DNA of 64,000 nucleotides, taken from assembly GCF_041154455.1 (NCBI RefSeq), contig NZ_AP028664.1:3287001-3351000 (forward strand). The letters run 5' to 3'. This DNA comes from Variovorax sp. V213 (GTDB lineage: Bacteria; Pseudomonadota; Gammaproteobacteria; Burkholderiales; Burkholderiaceae_C). Each line of letters opens with the position of its first letter. Positions within the stretch are counted from its first letter, which is position 1. Made by a program: the position numbers and the translations under genes. Under the pieces are notes generated by a model that was not told the DNA's origin, ran no database searches, and was given only the letters and a program-made list of their open reading frames with translations. Of the stretch, positions 1-8,895 are shown piece by piece.

Positions 1-994
1 TGGCCAAGCCTTGGCGCACCCGAGCCACCTCTAGCCCCACCATCATTACCGCGCCCTCTTCCATTCCTTCGGGCCGCTCGTGCGCCTCGCGCAGGTTGAG
101 CGCCGGAAAGTTGAGGATGGACGACTCTTCATTGATGGTGCCGCTGTCTGAAAGAACCGCGCGGGCAGACATCTGCAGCTTGACGTAGTCGTGAAAGCCA
201 AGAGGCTTCAGCAGGCGGACATTGGCATGAAAGCAAGCGCCCGTCGCGTCGATGCGCTTTTGGGTACGCGGGTGCGTTGAGACAATCACCGGCAATCCAT
301 GATCTTCAGCCACTGCGTTGAGCACATCGACCAGCTTTGCAAAGGACTGGGGAGACTCGATGTTCTCCTCGCGGTGGGCGCTCACCACAAAGTATTGGCC
401 TGCCTCAAGGCTCAGCCGCGTGAGCACATCGGATGCATCGATGTTCGAACGGTAGTGCGACAACACCTCGAACATCGGACTGCCAGTCTTGATGACCAGG
501 TCTGGCGGCAGCCCCTCACGCAGCAGGTAATCACGGGCGATGGTGCTGTAGGTGAGATTCACATCGGCCGTGTGGTCCACGATGCGCCGGTTGGTTTCTT
601 CCGGCACGCGTTGGTCGAAGCAGCGGTTGCCGGCCTCCATGTGAAAGATCGGAATCTTGCGCCGCTTGGCTGGGATGACTGAGAGGCAGCTGTTGGTGTC
701 GCCCAGCACCAGCATTGCCTCGGGCTGCTCCTGCCCAAGCACCTTGTCGACCGCAATGATGAGATTGCCAATGGTGTGCGCGGCACCCGTCGAATCTGCC
801 GCACTGTTCAAGAAGTGGTCTGGCTTGCGAACGCCGAGGTCGTCGAAGAAGACCTGGTTGAGTTCGTAGTCGTAGTTCTGGCCGGTGTGAACCAACACGT
901 GGTCGCAATGCTCGTCGAGACGCGCCAGCACTCGCGACAGGCGAATGATCTCGGGGCGCGTGCCCACCACTGTCATGACCTTGAGTTTTTTCAT
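1..994 (-). CDS. wecB: UDP-N-acetylglucosamine 2-epimerase, C-terminus cut by window edge
   Basis: Non-hydrolysing UDP-GlcNAc 2-epimerase. In this context it would do the last step of UDP-N-acetyl-L-fucosamine synthesis (the CapG/WbjD/FnlC role). The protein starts MKKLKVMTVVGTRPEII and carries the family signatures HTGQNYDYELNQ, LGDTNS and HMEAGNRCFDQRVPEETN; the last is the catalytic Glu region in the form usual for FnlC-type enzymes. About 331 residues are visible, so roughly 40-50 C-terminal residues lie outside the window. ATG at 994 is the only sensible start, 24 bases after the stop of capF. GC content is high, like capF and unlike capE. The cytosolic epimerase role is well supported; the exact hexosamine follows from the neighbours. 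Confidence 0.93.
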   Translation of the reverse strand, partial: MKKLKVMTVVGTRPEIIRLSRVLARLDEHCDHVLVHTGQNYDYELNQVFFDDLGVRKPDHFLNSAADSTGAAHTIGNLIIAVDKVLGQEQPEAMLVLGDTNSCLSVIPAKRRKIPIFHMEAGNRCFDQRVPEETNRRIVDHTADVNLTYSTIARDYLLREGLPPDLVIKTGSPMFEVLSHYRSNIDASDVLTRLSLEAGQYFVVSAHREENIESPQSFAKLVDVLNAVAEDHGLPVIVSTHPRTQKRIDATGACFHANVRLLKPLGFHDYVKLQMSARAVLSDSGTINEESSILNFPALNLREAHERPEGMEEGAVMMVGLEVARVRQGLA

Positions 995-1018
995 GGGAAC
1001 AATCAGTAATCGAAGGGG

Positions 1019-2146
1019 CTACAGCGGGCAGGCAAAGGTGTCTGGCCGCGCCCGGTCGAACACCTCGTTGGCCCAAAGCATGACGACCATTTCTTCAGCG
1101 CCGATGTTGGTGATGTCGTGCGTCCAGCCTGGCACGGTCTCGACAATTTCAGGCTTCTCGCCCGCGGTGACCAGCTCATGTGCTTCGCCGGTCTGCATGT
1201 GCCGGAACTTGAAGCGCGCCTGCCCCTTGATGACCAGGAATTTCTCGGTCTTGCTGTGGTGGTAATGGCCGCCTCGGGTAATGCCCGGGTGCGCGGTGAA
1301 GAACGAAAACTGGCCGGCGTCCGGCGTCTTGAGCATCTCGACGAACACGCCGCGCGCGTCTCCGTATTGCGGCACCGGGTAGGCGAACGATTCGGGTGGC
1401 AAGTAGCTCACATAGGTTGAATAGAGCGCCCGCACCAGCCCCGTTCCCACGCGATCGGTCATGAGCGTGCTGCGGCTGTCCCTGAACGACTGAATTTGCC
1501 GGGCAAGCTCACCCACCGTGGTGGTGTATTGCGGCGCCACGGTGGCAAAACCATCCGCGTTTACCTGCGCATCTGCACCGTCCATTAACTGAACGAATCG
1601 TTCGATGACGTCGTCCACGTACACCAGCGTGACGGCCGCGGACGGATCGTTGATCTGGATGGGGAGCCCGCGCGAGATGTTGTGGCAGAACGTGGCGACG
1701 GCCGAGTTGTAGTTGGGCCGGCACCATTTGCCAAACACGTTGGGCAGCCGAAAGACGTGCACCGGAATGCCATGGGTGCGGGCGGCGGCCTGCAGCGTCT
1801 CTTCCGCTCCGCGCTTGCTGCGGCCATAAGGGTTGTCGAAACCCGCCTGAGTGGACGAGGTGTAGACGACAGGCACCTTCTTGCCGGTGGATTCGGCCGC
1901 GGCGCAGACGGCACGGCACAGGCTCTGTGTGAGTTCTGCGTTGCCGGTAGCAAACTCTTGTGGGTCTTGAGGGCGATTGACGCCCGCCAGGTGGAACACG
2001 AAGTCCACCCCCTGCAGCAGCGCCGGCAGTTGCTCCACGCTGTCGTCGCGGGTGAAGCAGACCACCTGCACATCTTTGCGCTCGGCCAGGTGCAGGCGCA
2101 GATTTTTGCCGATAAAACCGTCAGGCCCGGTGATCAGTATCTTCAT
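1019..2146 (-). CDS. capF: CapF-type bifunctional UDP-sugar reductase/epimerase (UDP-L-FucNAc pathway)
   Basis: 375 residues in two domains. The N-terminal part is an NAD(P)-dependent SDR, with the nucleotide-binding loop near residues 7-13 (TGPDGFIG), a YTSSTQAGFDNPYGRSKRG active-site stretch with Tyr-x3-Lys, and the VYVDDVIE segment. The last ~110 residues are a cupin with metal-type histidines in GGHYHHSKTEKFLV. SDR plus cupin is the architecture of CapF/WbjC/FnlB, which epimerises and then reduces the 4-keto-6-deoxy sugar made by CapE. It starts two bases after the capE stop, so the genes are probably co-translated. Base composition is high GC, in sharp contrast to capE immediately upstream. 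Confidence 0.93.
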   Translation of the reverse strand: MKILITGPDGFIGKNLRLHLAERKDVQVVCFTRDDSVEQLPALLQGVDFVFHLAGVNRPQDPQEFATGNAELTQSLCRAVCAAAESTGKKVPVVYTSSTQAGFDNPYGRSKRGAEETLQAAARTHGIPVHVFRLPNVFGKWCRPNYNSAVATFCHNISRGLPIQINDPSAAVTLVYVDDVIERFVQLMDGADAQVNADGFATVAPQYTTTVGELARQIQSFRDSRSTLMTDRVGTGLVRALYSTYVSYLPPESFAYPVPQYGDARGVFVEMLKTPDAGQFSFFTAHPGITRGGHYHHSKTEKFLVIKGQARFKFRHMQTGEAHELVTAGEKPEIVETVPGWTHDITNIGAEEMVVMLWANEVFDRARPDTFACPL

Positions 2147-2148
2147 AC

Positions 2149-3171
2149 CTATGAGCTCCAGGCCTCCAATTCGGCTCGGATTTCAGGCAGCGTCAGCAAC
2201 AAATTTTTAATGCCTGTGACATCGAGACGCTCCGCGTTGTGGGAGTGATAGTCCTCCAGCCTTGCCGTTCCCCGGTCGCCTTCGCTGAAATAAGCTTGAT
2301 AATTCAAGTCACGCGCATCCATTCGAATTCGAAAATAATTCCCCATGTCATCGCTTTGCGCGAGCTCTTGCGCACTAACCAAAGTTTCGTACAATTTTTC
2401 TGCATGTCGCCACCCAATAATCTTCACCGGGTGATCGGGCAGCTTAAACAATTCCTTCAATGCAGCAACCAAATCCAAAATCGTGGCCGCAGCGGCTTTT
2501 CTTACAAATAAATCACCTTGCCGGGCATTAAGAAAGGCATGGTGCACCAACGAGACGGAATCAAGCAAAGGCATTAAAAATCGCGTCATGGTTGGCTCTG
2601 TGATGGTTATTGGCTGCCCTGCCTTTAGCTGCTTGACGAATAGCGGGATAACTGATCCACGCGAATACATAACATTGCCATATCGCACAATAGAGACCGT
2701 TGTATCACCAGTGGATCCTATTGAGCGCGCGATAGCCTGCGCCAGTTTTTCCATCATTGCCTTGGAGATACCCATTGCATTAATAGGAAAAACCGCCTTA
2801 TCCGTAGAAAGACATACCAAGCTTCGAACGCCTGCAGCCACAGCGGATCGGAGCACATTTTCAGAGCCAACTATGTTGGTCCGCACAGCCTCCAGTGGAA
2901 AAAACTCACAGGATGGAACTTGCTTAAGTGCAGCCGCATGAAAGACACAGTCGACTCCATTTATGGCTCGATCAACGCTTTCGCGGTCACGGATATCTCC
3001 AATGTAAAAGCGAACCCGACCGTCCTTTAATTCATTCCGTAAGGCATCCTGCTTCTCTTCATCTCGGCTCAGCACTCGCACTTCTGAAATATCAGACTTC
3101 AATAAATCACGCAGCATCGTCTTACCAAACGAACCGGTTCCGCCGGTAATCAAAACTTTTTCCGGTTTCAT
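2149..3171 (-). CDS. capE: CapE-type UDP-GlcNAc 4,6-dehydratase/5-epimerase
   Basis: 340-residue extended SDR of the polysaccharide-biosynthesis (FlaA1/CapE) family. It makes the 4-keto-6-deoxy UDP-hexose that feeds CapF. The glycine-rich loop is GGTGSFGKT at residues 10-18, and there is a CLSTDKAVFPINAMGISK segment. The usual catalytic Tyr position is Met133 (M-x3-K, Lys137). From memory this replacement is typical of CapE-type enzymes, so I do not read it as inactivation. It is the first gene of the capE-capF-wecB set and begins 16 bases after the glycosyltransferase stop. It belongs to the AT-rich block, while its two partners do not. Confidence 0.93.
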   Translation of the reverse strand: MKPEKVLITGGTGSFGKTMLRDLLKSDISEVRVLSRDEEKQDALRNELKDGRVRFYIGDIRDRESVDRAINGVDCVFHAAALKQVPSCEFFPLEAVRTNIVGSENVLRSAVAAGVRSLVCLSTDKAVFPINAMGISKAMMEKLAQAIARSIGSTGDTTVSIVRYGNVMYSRGSVIPLFVKQLKAGQPITITEPTMTRFLMPLLDSVSLVHHAFLNARQGDLFVRKAAAATILDLVAALKELFKLPDHPVKIIGWRHAEKLYETLVSAQELAQSDDMGNYFRIRMDARDLNYQAYFSEGDRGTARLEDYHSHNAERLDVTGIKNLLLTLPEIRAELEAWSS

Positions 3172-3187
3172 ATAAATATAATCAAAA

Positions 3188-4363
3188 TCAATGACTAGCT
3201 GGACCAGCTAGCGACTGGTGAAATAAATTTCGATGAGATTCAACACTCTCATCACGGTCCTGCAAGCTCCTCGCGTACTTGGACACCCGCGCACGAAGGT
3301 TTAGCGCCTCTTGCGGCGACAATTCAACAAGCTCTTCTATTCGCGACGCAAACGCATCGGCGTCCGCGAGAGGAAAATCATTCCCCACACCTTCTACAGC
3401 CAGTCCTCGCCAAGGCGTAGTGTCCGAAATTAGTACAGGTGTCCCAGCTCCGAGTGCTTCCGCGATTACATGGCCGAAGTTCTCGCCCTTGGTCGGAAAA
3501 AAGAAAAGATCATGCTGAGCCATTACTGTGGACACACATTCAGGCGCAACGGCATCGTGCCATTCAACAGTAATGTGAGCGGCCAATGCTTCCACCAGTA
3601 CTTTGCATTCATTCAAGTATGCGAGGTCTTCGGGGGGACCATAAATCCGAAAGTTCACAGGCTTTCGCACCCGAGCCAGAACTCTTAAGGCAAAGTCTAG
3701 ATTTTTCTTCGGTGATATCCGAGATAGAAAAACGAGCCGAAGAGGCTCTCCAAGTGCACGAGGTGAGTGGTCAGGAGGGACCACAGGCAATCGGGTCGCT
3801 AAGTTTCGCGCGATCGCAATTTTCTTTGCGGTGGGCCCCACCGCAGCTCTAATGTCTTCAGCTTCATACTCAGTTGATGCCTGCCACATTAGTCCTCGCA
3901 AAAGGCCGCTCATCTTTGCAATGGCGGTGTATGGCCTCTTTTTCCACGCCTTGAGCGCCAGCGCACCACGTGAAAACTCCCCACGTGGTGCAATAACGAC
4001 CGGTACGGAAGAACGCCGAACATGCCGCAAAGCCAACACTGGCAGCATTGAATTTTGAAATGAAAAAAAACTATTTATATACAGCAAATCATGCGGAGTT
4101 CGCTTCAATACCTTCGCGATACCAGACAATGTTTTCATCTTTGGGGAAGCGTAGTAAACCTTCGCACCGCCGACTTGCGTCCAACAATCCGCAATCACAT
4201 CGGGATATGGACGAACATCACCCAAATCCCGATCACTCGTGAAAACAAAGAAATCAAACTCCCCGGAAAGATGATCTATTAGATTTGCGATACTTCTCAG
4301 AGGCCCGCCGATCTTAAATCCAGGAAGATAATGCGCAATAAAAATCAAAACAACTGGACGCAT
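3188..4363 (-). CDS. glycosyltransferase family 4
   Basis: 391-residue GT-B fold glycosyltransferase. The N-terminal half starts with hydrophobic MRPVVLIFIAHYLPGFKIGG and contains VIAPRGEFSRGALALK. The C-terminal half carries VFLSRISPKKNLDFAL and the E-x7-E donor-binding motif in GENFGHVIAEALGAGTPVL, diagnostic for GT4 retaining enzymes. It presumably adds one sugar of the repeat unit to the lipid carrier at the cytoplasmic face. The acceptor and donor cannot be read from sequence; FucNAc is a plausible donor because capE-capF-wecB follow directly. It lies one base after wzy. AT-rich like its neighbours. Confidence 0.9.
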   Translation of the reverse strand: MRPVVLIFIAHYLPGFKIGGPLRSIANLIDHLSGEFDFFVFTSDRDLGDVRPYPDVIADCWTQVGGAKVYYASPKMKTLSGIAKVLKRTPHDLLYINSFFSFQNSMLPVLALRHVRRSSVPVVIAPRGEFSRGALALKAWKKRPYTAIAKMSGLLRGLMWQASTEYEAEDIRAAVGPTAKKIAIARNLATRLPVVPPDHSPRALGEPLRLVFLSRISPKKNLDFALRVLARVRKPVNFRIYGPPEDLAYLNECKVLVEALAAHITVEWHDAVAPECVSTVMAQHDLFFFPTKGENFGHVIAEALGAGTPVLISDTTPWRGLAVEGVGNDFPLADADAFASRIEELVELSPQEALNLRARVSKYARSLQDRDESVESHRNLFHQSLAGPASH

Positions 4364-4364
4364 A

Positions 4365-5675
4365 TCAATGAGCCAACTTCACTTTTCTTCCACCTGTCGA
4401 AATCTTCAAAAACATCACGACAATGAAAATAACAGCAAACAAAAATCCCGTCTGCACAATTCTCAAATTCGAAAAATGGAAGTTCGCAGAGACGTAAATC
4501 ATCAAAAACAATGGAATAGGAGCAAAGCCACGCCCCCGAGCCCATCGAAGGAGCACTCCGGAAATGAGTCCTTTGAGAGAAAAGAACAACACAACACCAA
4601 AGAGTCCGAAGTTGGCATATCCGGAGCCGAAAGTCTCAGGCGGCCAAGAACTAGGATATAGCTCGTTGAAAGGCATGGGTGGCTGAACACTCCACCCTTC
4701 CACGAGCGATCTAATATAGACGCCGTCATCAATTGGAGGCAGGAAACTTGGATCTCCGCCACTCGACAATCTAATTGCCAAATCACCAAAGCCAATCCCA
4801 TACCAAAACGGGCGATCGGAAAAATGATCTATTATGAATAGATAGGTATCAACGTAACTGGCATTTTGAATCGTATCCAAAAGATCCAACGAAACGTTCG
4901 ACGAATCGGGTTGACTATTCAATCGAAATATCAATATTGCAACGAAAAACACTCCGAGAAAAGCATAGGCAATCACAGCCTTCAAGGACATTAATTTGAA
5001 TCGCAGATTGAATACACTGGCTGCAAGCAACGAGAAAATCACCAGCATTATTGAGTTCTTGCGCCCGCCGAACAACGATAGCGCAACAAACATGACAACA
5101 ACCAGAAAAACTATCCAATAGCGACTTGGCCGGCCGTCTATTGACCTTGCATAAAGTGCAAAGAAAATTGCCAAATAACTTGAGGGCAAAATAAACGCAT
5201 CCAGAATTCCCGTGCCGGATAAGTTTTGGGCTCGCATGCCGATATTGGCCCAAAATTCCAACAACCCTCCTACCTGCTGCAACTTCAATGCAGAAAGCAG
5301 GAGAACCAACGCAAGAAAAAAATGCGAAAATCTTCGATAAAACCTCGTTCCCACCGGCTTGTTAAAGGAAAACACATTGAGGGCAGTTAATTTAATTCTT
5401 GCGCCGAGATAAATGCCACCAAACAGGCAAAGCATTCCGATGCAATAATAAATAATGAATACCATCAAAAGATATTCAAAGTCACCGCTTTTTAAGATCG
5501 GCTTGACGGCTGACTTTTCTCCATCCCATGCAATGACACAGAGATATGGCATTGACATGACTCCACTGATAATGGAAATCAGTTTTGCCGGATTTTTTCC
5601 TACTCCATCTCGCCTCGAATTCAGCCAAGGCAGGAGATGAACAAAACCCAGCAACAAGATCAATAGGGCCAGCAT
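4365..5675 (-). CDS. wzy: O-antigen/capsule repeat-unit polymerase-like membrane protein
   Basis: 436 residues with about ten to twelve hydrophobic segments spread over the whole length and a long polar stretch between roughly residues 265 and 355. That topology is typical of Wzy-type polymerases, which join undecaprenyl-linked repeat units on the periplasmic side. Wzy proteins share little sequence, so the call rests on topology and on its place between wzx/acetyltransferase and a glycosyltransferase. The long loop carries GIGFGDLAIRLSSGGD and several Trp/Pro-rich turns. Separated from both neighbours by a single base. Low GC, as is usual for polymerase genes gained by transfer. Confidence 0.82.
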   Translation of the reverse strand: MLALLILLLGFVHLLPWLNSRRDGVGKNPAKLISIISGVMSMPYLCVIAWDGEKSAVKPILKSGDFEYLLMVFIIYYCIGMLCLFGGIYLGARIKLTALNVFSFNKPVGTRFYRRFSHFFLALVLLLSALKLQQVGGLLEFWANIGMRAQNLSGTGILDAFILPSSYLAIFFALYARSIDGRPSRYWIVFLVVVMFVALSLFGGRKNSIMLVIFSLLAASVFNLRFKLMSLKAVIAYAFLGVFFVAILIFRLNSQPDSSNVSLDLLDTIQNASYVDTYLFIIDHFSDRPFWYGIGFGDLAIRLSSGGDPSFLPPIDDGVYIRSLVEGWSVQPPMPFNELYPSSWPPETFGSGYANFGLFGVVLFFSLKGLISGVLLRWARGRGFAPIPLFLMIYVSANFHFSNLRIVQTGFLFAVIFIVVMFLKISTGGRKVKLAH

Positions 5676-5676
5676 G

Positions 5677-6240
5677 CTAGTCCTCCACCATTCTTATAAC
5701 CTTTGCTGGATTCCCCGCGACAATAGAACCCGCAGGCACGTCGCGCGTCACCAATGCGCCAGCCCCAATAATTGCGCGGTCTCCAATCTCTTTGCAACCG
5801 GGCATCACTATTGCGCGGGCGCCAATCCAAACTTCGCGCCCTATTATTTTTTGAATTGGGATAGGCTTCGAGCGGGGGTTCAAGCCATGATCGTGGCTAT
5901 AGATTATTACCTGCTCCGAAATGAGTGTTTTATCCCCTATGGTTAATCCACCCGTATGGTCCAACTTCACGTCCGAGTTTATTTGTACTCCATTCCCTAT
6001 CTTTAGCGTCTTTCCCGCGATTTCGGACGATGCAATCAAACCCTGGCTAATGAAACAATTCTCCCCGAATTCAACAACTCTGGGTTCGGCAACAAATATG
6101 CTGCCCTGAATCCGGCTCCCTCTTCCAAAAGACTTGCATGCGATCCGATATAAAACGGTATTTATCACCCCAGCAATATGCAGTGAGATTTTCTTGGCCA
6201 ATCTAACAGGAAACAGCACTCTCCCACCCGTGTAGCTCAT
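5677..6240 (-). CDS. hexapeptide-repeat acyltransferase (WbbJ/maltose-acetyltransferase-like)
   Basis: 187 residues of left-handed beta-helix type, with repeats such as KIGNGVQINSDVKLDH, GREVWIGARAIVMPG and IGDRAIIGAGALVTRDVPA, and a conserved HDHG motif that holds the likely catalytic histidines. It would transfer an acetyl group from acetyl-CoA to a sugar of the repeat unit. The start is taken at the ATG whose A is base 6240, because it overlaps the wzx stop as ATGA. A longer frame to 6282 exists but would run 46 bases into wzx. Acceptor sugar unknown. Confidence 0.87.
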   Translation of the reverse strand: MSYTGGRVLFPVRLAKKISLHIAGVINTVLYRIACKSFGRGSRIQGSIFVAEPRVVEFGENCFISQGLIASSEIAGKTLKIGNGVQINSDVKLDHTGGLTIGDKTLISEQVIIYSHDHGLNPRSKPIPIQKIIGREVWIGARAIVMPGCKEIGDRAIIGAGALVTRDVPAGSIVAGNPAKVIRMVED

Positions 6241-7469
6241 GCCTGGCTCCCGAGTTTGGAATTCAATCCCATCAAATTGCAAACCATCCTTGAGAAAAAA
6301 CTAGAAGCAAAAAGGATCCCAACGAAAATTAACTCAATTTTTGGCTCGAAACTATAGAACACGGCAGTTAAAGCAAAGAAAGACAGAGAGCCAATCAAAG
6401 GCGACAATAGGTAATATCGTTCCTGCCTCATTGCCAGTACAGATTGCGCCAAGTAGCCAGTCACGCCAAAGAACAGCATTGCAATTGACACCATATATAA
6501 CGCTTCCCGCAGACCGTTCAGATCGACACTCCCAAATGCAACGCGAAGCAAGGACTCAGGGACAATCAAAGAGAGAATCAAAAAGGCGGCCGTGGGAAGC
6601 AGCCCTTGCAAACTTCCCTCTCTAACAAGGGAAATTATTTTGTCGCGATCGCCCGCTTTGACGAGCATTCTCATTTTTGGCAAATAAGAATACCCCAGCG
6701 CACTAATTAGCAATTGAACCGGCGCAAACAAGGTCTGAGCAATTCCGACCAATCCCAACACAGAACTTGAAAATAAGAAAAACACCACGTAGCGCAGACT
6801 GTTGGAGTGCAAGCTATCAAAAAATGGAAATAGCGACGCAGACAAAGAAGGCATAAGTGCTTTGAAAAGAACACCTATTTTTGGATTTCCCTTATCTTTG
6901 TTAATTTCTTTTATTTTTCTTATGGATATCAGGTCAAAAACAATAACAGCGGCCAATGTCGTCAAGAAGGAGGCAACCGCGGCCCAACCCAATCCTCCCC
7001 CTAGGCTCCAAATGGCGATCAGAGGCAAGAAACTTGCACAGCCTCTGGCAAAAAAAGAGGTGCCTATTTTTCCAAGTCGGTTATTGTTCTGATAAAAGCC
7101 CGCGGCGACATCGCTTACATGATCGAGAGCGCGCGTGGCTAGAAGAGCAACGACTATCAGCCACTGGCTGTTTAAATTCCCGGTGCATTGCAAAGCGACG
7201 ACCGTTATCGCGAGTGCCACAACTACAACAATAGCGCGGAGAATCAAAGCCGCAGCAATATCGATCCTTTTCCCTTCGTCAATCGCGATCAAGTTTCTTA
7301 AATTTAAGCCACCCACCAAACACAATGGCGTGAAAATCGCCAAGGCCAAGGTAAATGTTCCAATAAGCTCCACACCACCAGCTTGTCTCGCCAATAGAAG
7401 TATGACTAGCGCTTGCGTTAATGCCCATAGCGCCTGTCCTCCTATTATTTGCAAAGAAGTCGATTTCAC
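6237..7469 (-). CDS. wzx: Wzx-type lipid-linked oligosaccharide flippase
   Basis: 410 residues with about twelve hydrophobic segments, a short cytoplasmic N-terminus and the typical polysaccharide-transporter opening (SLQIIGGQALWALTQALVIL). It would flip undecaprenyl-diphosphate repeat units to the periplasm for Wzy. Basic loops such as ISIRKIKEINKDKGN and the internal Pro/Phe-rich turn fit the MOP-superfamily fold. The frame begins with GTG at 7469, which overlaps the stop of a 35-codon mini-frame (GTGA), so initiation probably depends on translational coupling. It ends in an ATGA overlap with the acetyltransferase. AT-rich. Confidence 0.86.
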   Translation of the reverse strand: MKSTSLQIIGGQALWALTQALVILLLARQAGGVELIGTFTLALAIFTPLCLVGGLNLRNLIAIDEGKRIDIAAALILRAIVVVVALAITVVALQCTGNLNSQWLIVVALLATRALDHVSDVAAGFYQNNNRLGKIGTSFFARGCASFLPLIAIWSLGGGLGWAAVASFLTTLAAVIVFDLISIRKIKEINKDKGNPKIGVLFKALMPSLSASLFPFFDSLHSNSLRYVVFFLFSSSVLGLVGIAQTLFAPVQLLISALGYSYLPKMRMLVKAGDRDKIISLVREGSLQGLLPTAAFLILSLIVPESLLRVAFGSVDLNGLREALYMVSIAMLFFGVTGYLAQSVLAMRQERYYLLSPLIGSLSFFALTAVFYSFEPKIELIFVGILFASSFFSRMVCNLMGLNSKLGSQA

Positions 7470-7573
7470 CTGATTACGACCGGCAAATTATCACCCAACA
7501 GAATTCCGCCTCCTATTGACGCTCCCTCACTTTTAGGATCGAGGTGGAGCGGCGCACTTTTATTTTTAATCAT
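7466..7573 (-). CDS. 35-codon mini-ORF linking ugd and wzx
   Basis: A 35-residue open frame that begins on the ugd stop (overlap ATGATTAA) and ends on the wzx start (overlap GTGA). The peptide starts MIKNKSAPLHLDPK and ends GDNLPVVIR; it has no recognisable domain. Either it is a coupling ORF that carries ribosomes from ugd to wzx, or it is a remnant of an N-terminal extension of Wzx now out of frame. No Shine-Dalgarno sequence is obvious. It is listed because both ends overlap precisely, which is unusual for random sequence. Confidence 0.35.
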   Translation of the reverse strand: MIKNKSAPLHLDPKSEGASIGGGILLGDNLPVVIR

Positions 7574-8738
7574 TTCCGAAGACATCACGAGTGTAGAGGC
7601 GCTCGGAAACATCAGCGAGCTCTGGCACGCGGCGGTTAGCCAAAATTAAATCGGAACGCTCTTTAAAAACTCTTAGGTCGCGAATTACAGGGAAACCCAA
7701 ATACTCGCCCTGCTGCAACACAGGCTCGTAGATTGATATGGATACACCTTTTTCTTTAAGTCGACCAATTATTCCTTGCACGCTGCTTTCTCTAAAATTA
7801 TCACTGCCGGACTTCATGATGAGTCGATGAACTCCAACCGACCTCGGGCGCCGGCGAAGAATATCTTCGGCTATGAATTCTTGGCGAACAGTATTGGCAG
7901 TGACAATGGCGCTGATTAGAGTTTGAGGAATATCCTGATAATTGGCCAAAAGCTGCTTGGTGTCTTTTGGAAGACAATATCCGCCGTATCCAAAGCTTGG
8001 ATTGTTATAGTGAAGCCCAATACGGGGATCAAGGCATACGCCGCTAATAATTTCCCGCGAATCTAGCTGGTGAGTGATGGCATAGGTATCGAGCTCATTA
8101 AAGTATGCGACCCTCATGGCCAAATACGTATTCGCGAATAACTTGATCGCCTCCGCTTCTGAGCTCTCGGTAAATAGCACCGGCACATCTTCTTTAATCG
8201 CGCCTTGCTGCAAAAGCTGAGCAAGCCGCCGCGCGGCCTCGGATTTTCCACCCACTACAATACGACTTGGGTAAAGGTTATCGTGCAGAGCTTTCCCTTC
8301 CCGCAAAAATTCCGGGGAAAATATCAGATTGCTGCAGCCAAGTTTTTCCCTTAAGTTGGCTGTGTAGCCAACCGGAACAGTTGACTTGATCACCACAGTC
8401 GCGCGCGGATTAATTGCAATCACATCTCGGACGACCGCTTCGACAGATTCCGTGTTAAAAAAATTCGTGGCTGGATCGTAATTCGTTGGCGTCGCGACCA
8501 GAACGAACTCAGCACCCAAATACGCCTGCTCCTTATCCAAGGTTGCGCGCAAATTCAGTGACTTGTTTGCGAGATAGTCCTTAACATCTGCGTCATCAAT
8601 AGGCGAACACCTGTCATTAAGCATGTCGGTCTTCGACCGGATAATGTCAAGCGCTACGACTTCGTTGTGCTGAGCCAGCAAGATAGCGTTAGATATCCCA
8701 ACGTACCCGGTTCCGACCACTGCTATTTTTGTATTCAT
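7566..8738 (-). CDS. ugd: UDP-glucose 6-dehydrogenase
   Basis: 390 residues, the compact length of the E. coli Ugd type. It oxidises UDP-glucose to UDP-glucuronate with two NAD+, supplying a uronic acid for the polysaccharide. The Rossmann loop VVGTGYVG lies at residues 7-14, SPEFLREGKA is the substrate-loop signature, and the catalytic Cys255 sits in GYGGYCLPKDTKQL. The ATG at 8738 has no clear Shine-Dalgarno sequence. It lies 157 bases downstream of wza, and the gap between them is where composition changes from high to low GC. Confidence 0.96.
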   Translation of the reverse strand: MNTKIAVVGTGYVGISNAILLAQHNEVVALDIIRSKTDMLNDRCSPIDDADVKDYLANKSLNLRATLDKEQAYLGAEFVLVATPTNYDPATNFFNTESVEAVVRDVIAINPRATVVIKSTVPVGYTANLREKLGCSNLIFSPEFLREGKALHDNLYPSRIVVGGKSEAARRLAQLLQQGAIKEDVPVLFTESSEAEAIKLFANTYLAMRVAYFNELDTYAITHQLDSREIISGVCLDPRIGLHYNNPSFGYGGYCLPKDTKQLLANYQDIPQTLISAIVTANTVRQEFIAEDILRRRPRSVGVHRLIMKSGSDNFRESSVQGIIGRLKEKGVSISIYEPVLQQGEYLGFPVIRDLRVFKERSDLILANRRVPELADVSERLYTRDVFGND

Positions 8739-8895
8739 TTGGGAACGACCACCATCAAGGTCGATTCAGCATTATTGGAATCGCGAATACAACCGAAGGA
8801 ATTGCATCGACCGCGCGCAACCTTCCCTCCACGCCGAGAGGAGATGCGAAAATTAATAAGCCGTTGTGCATCGCCGCGACCAACCCGGGCCGCTA

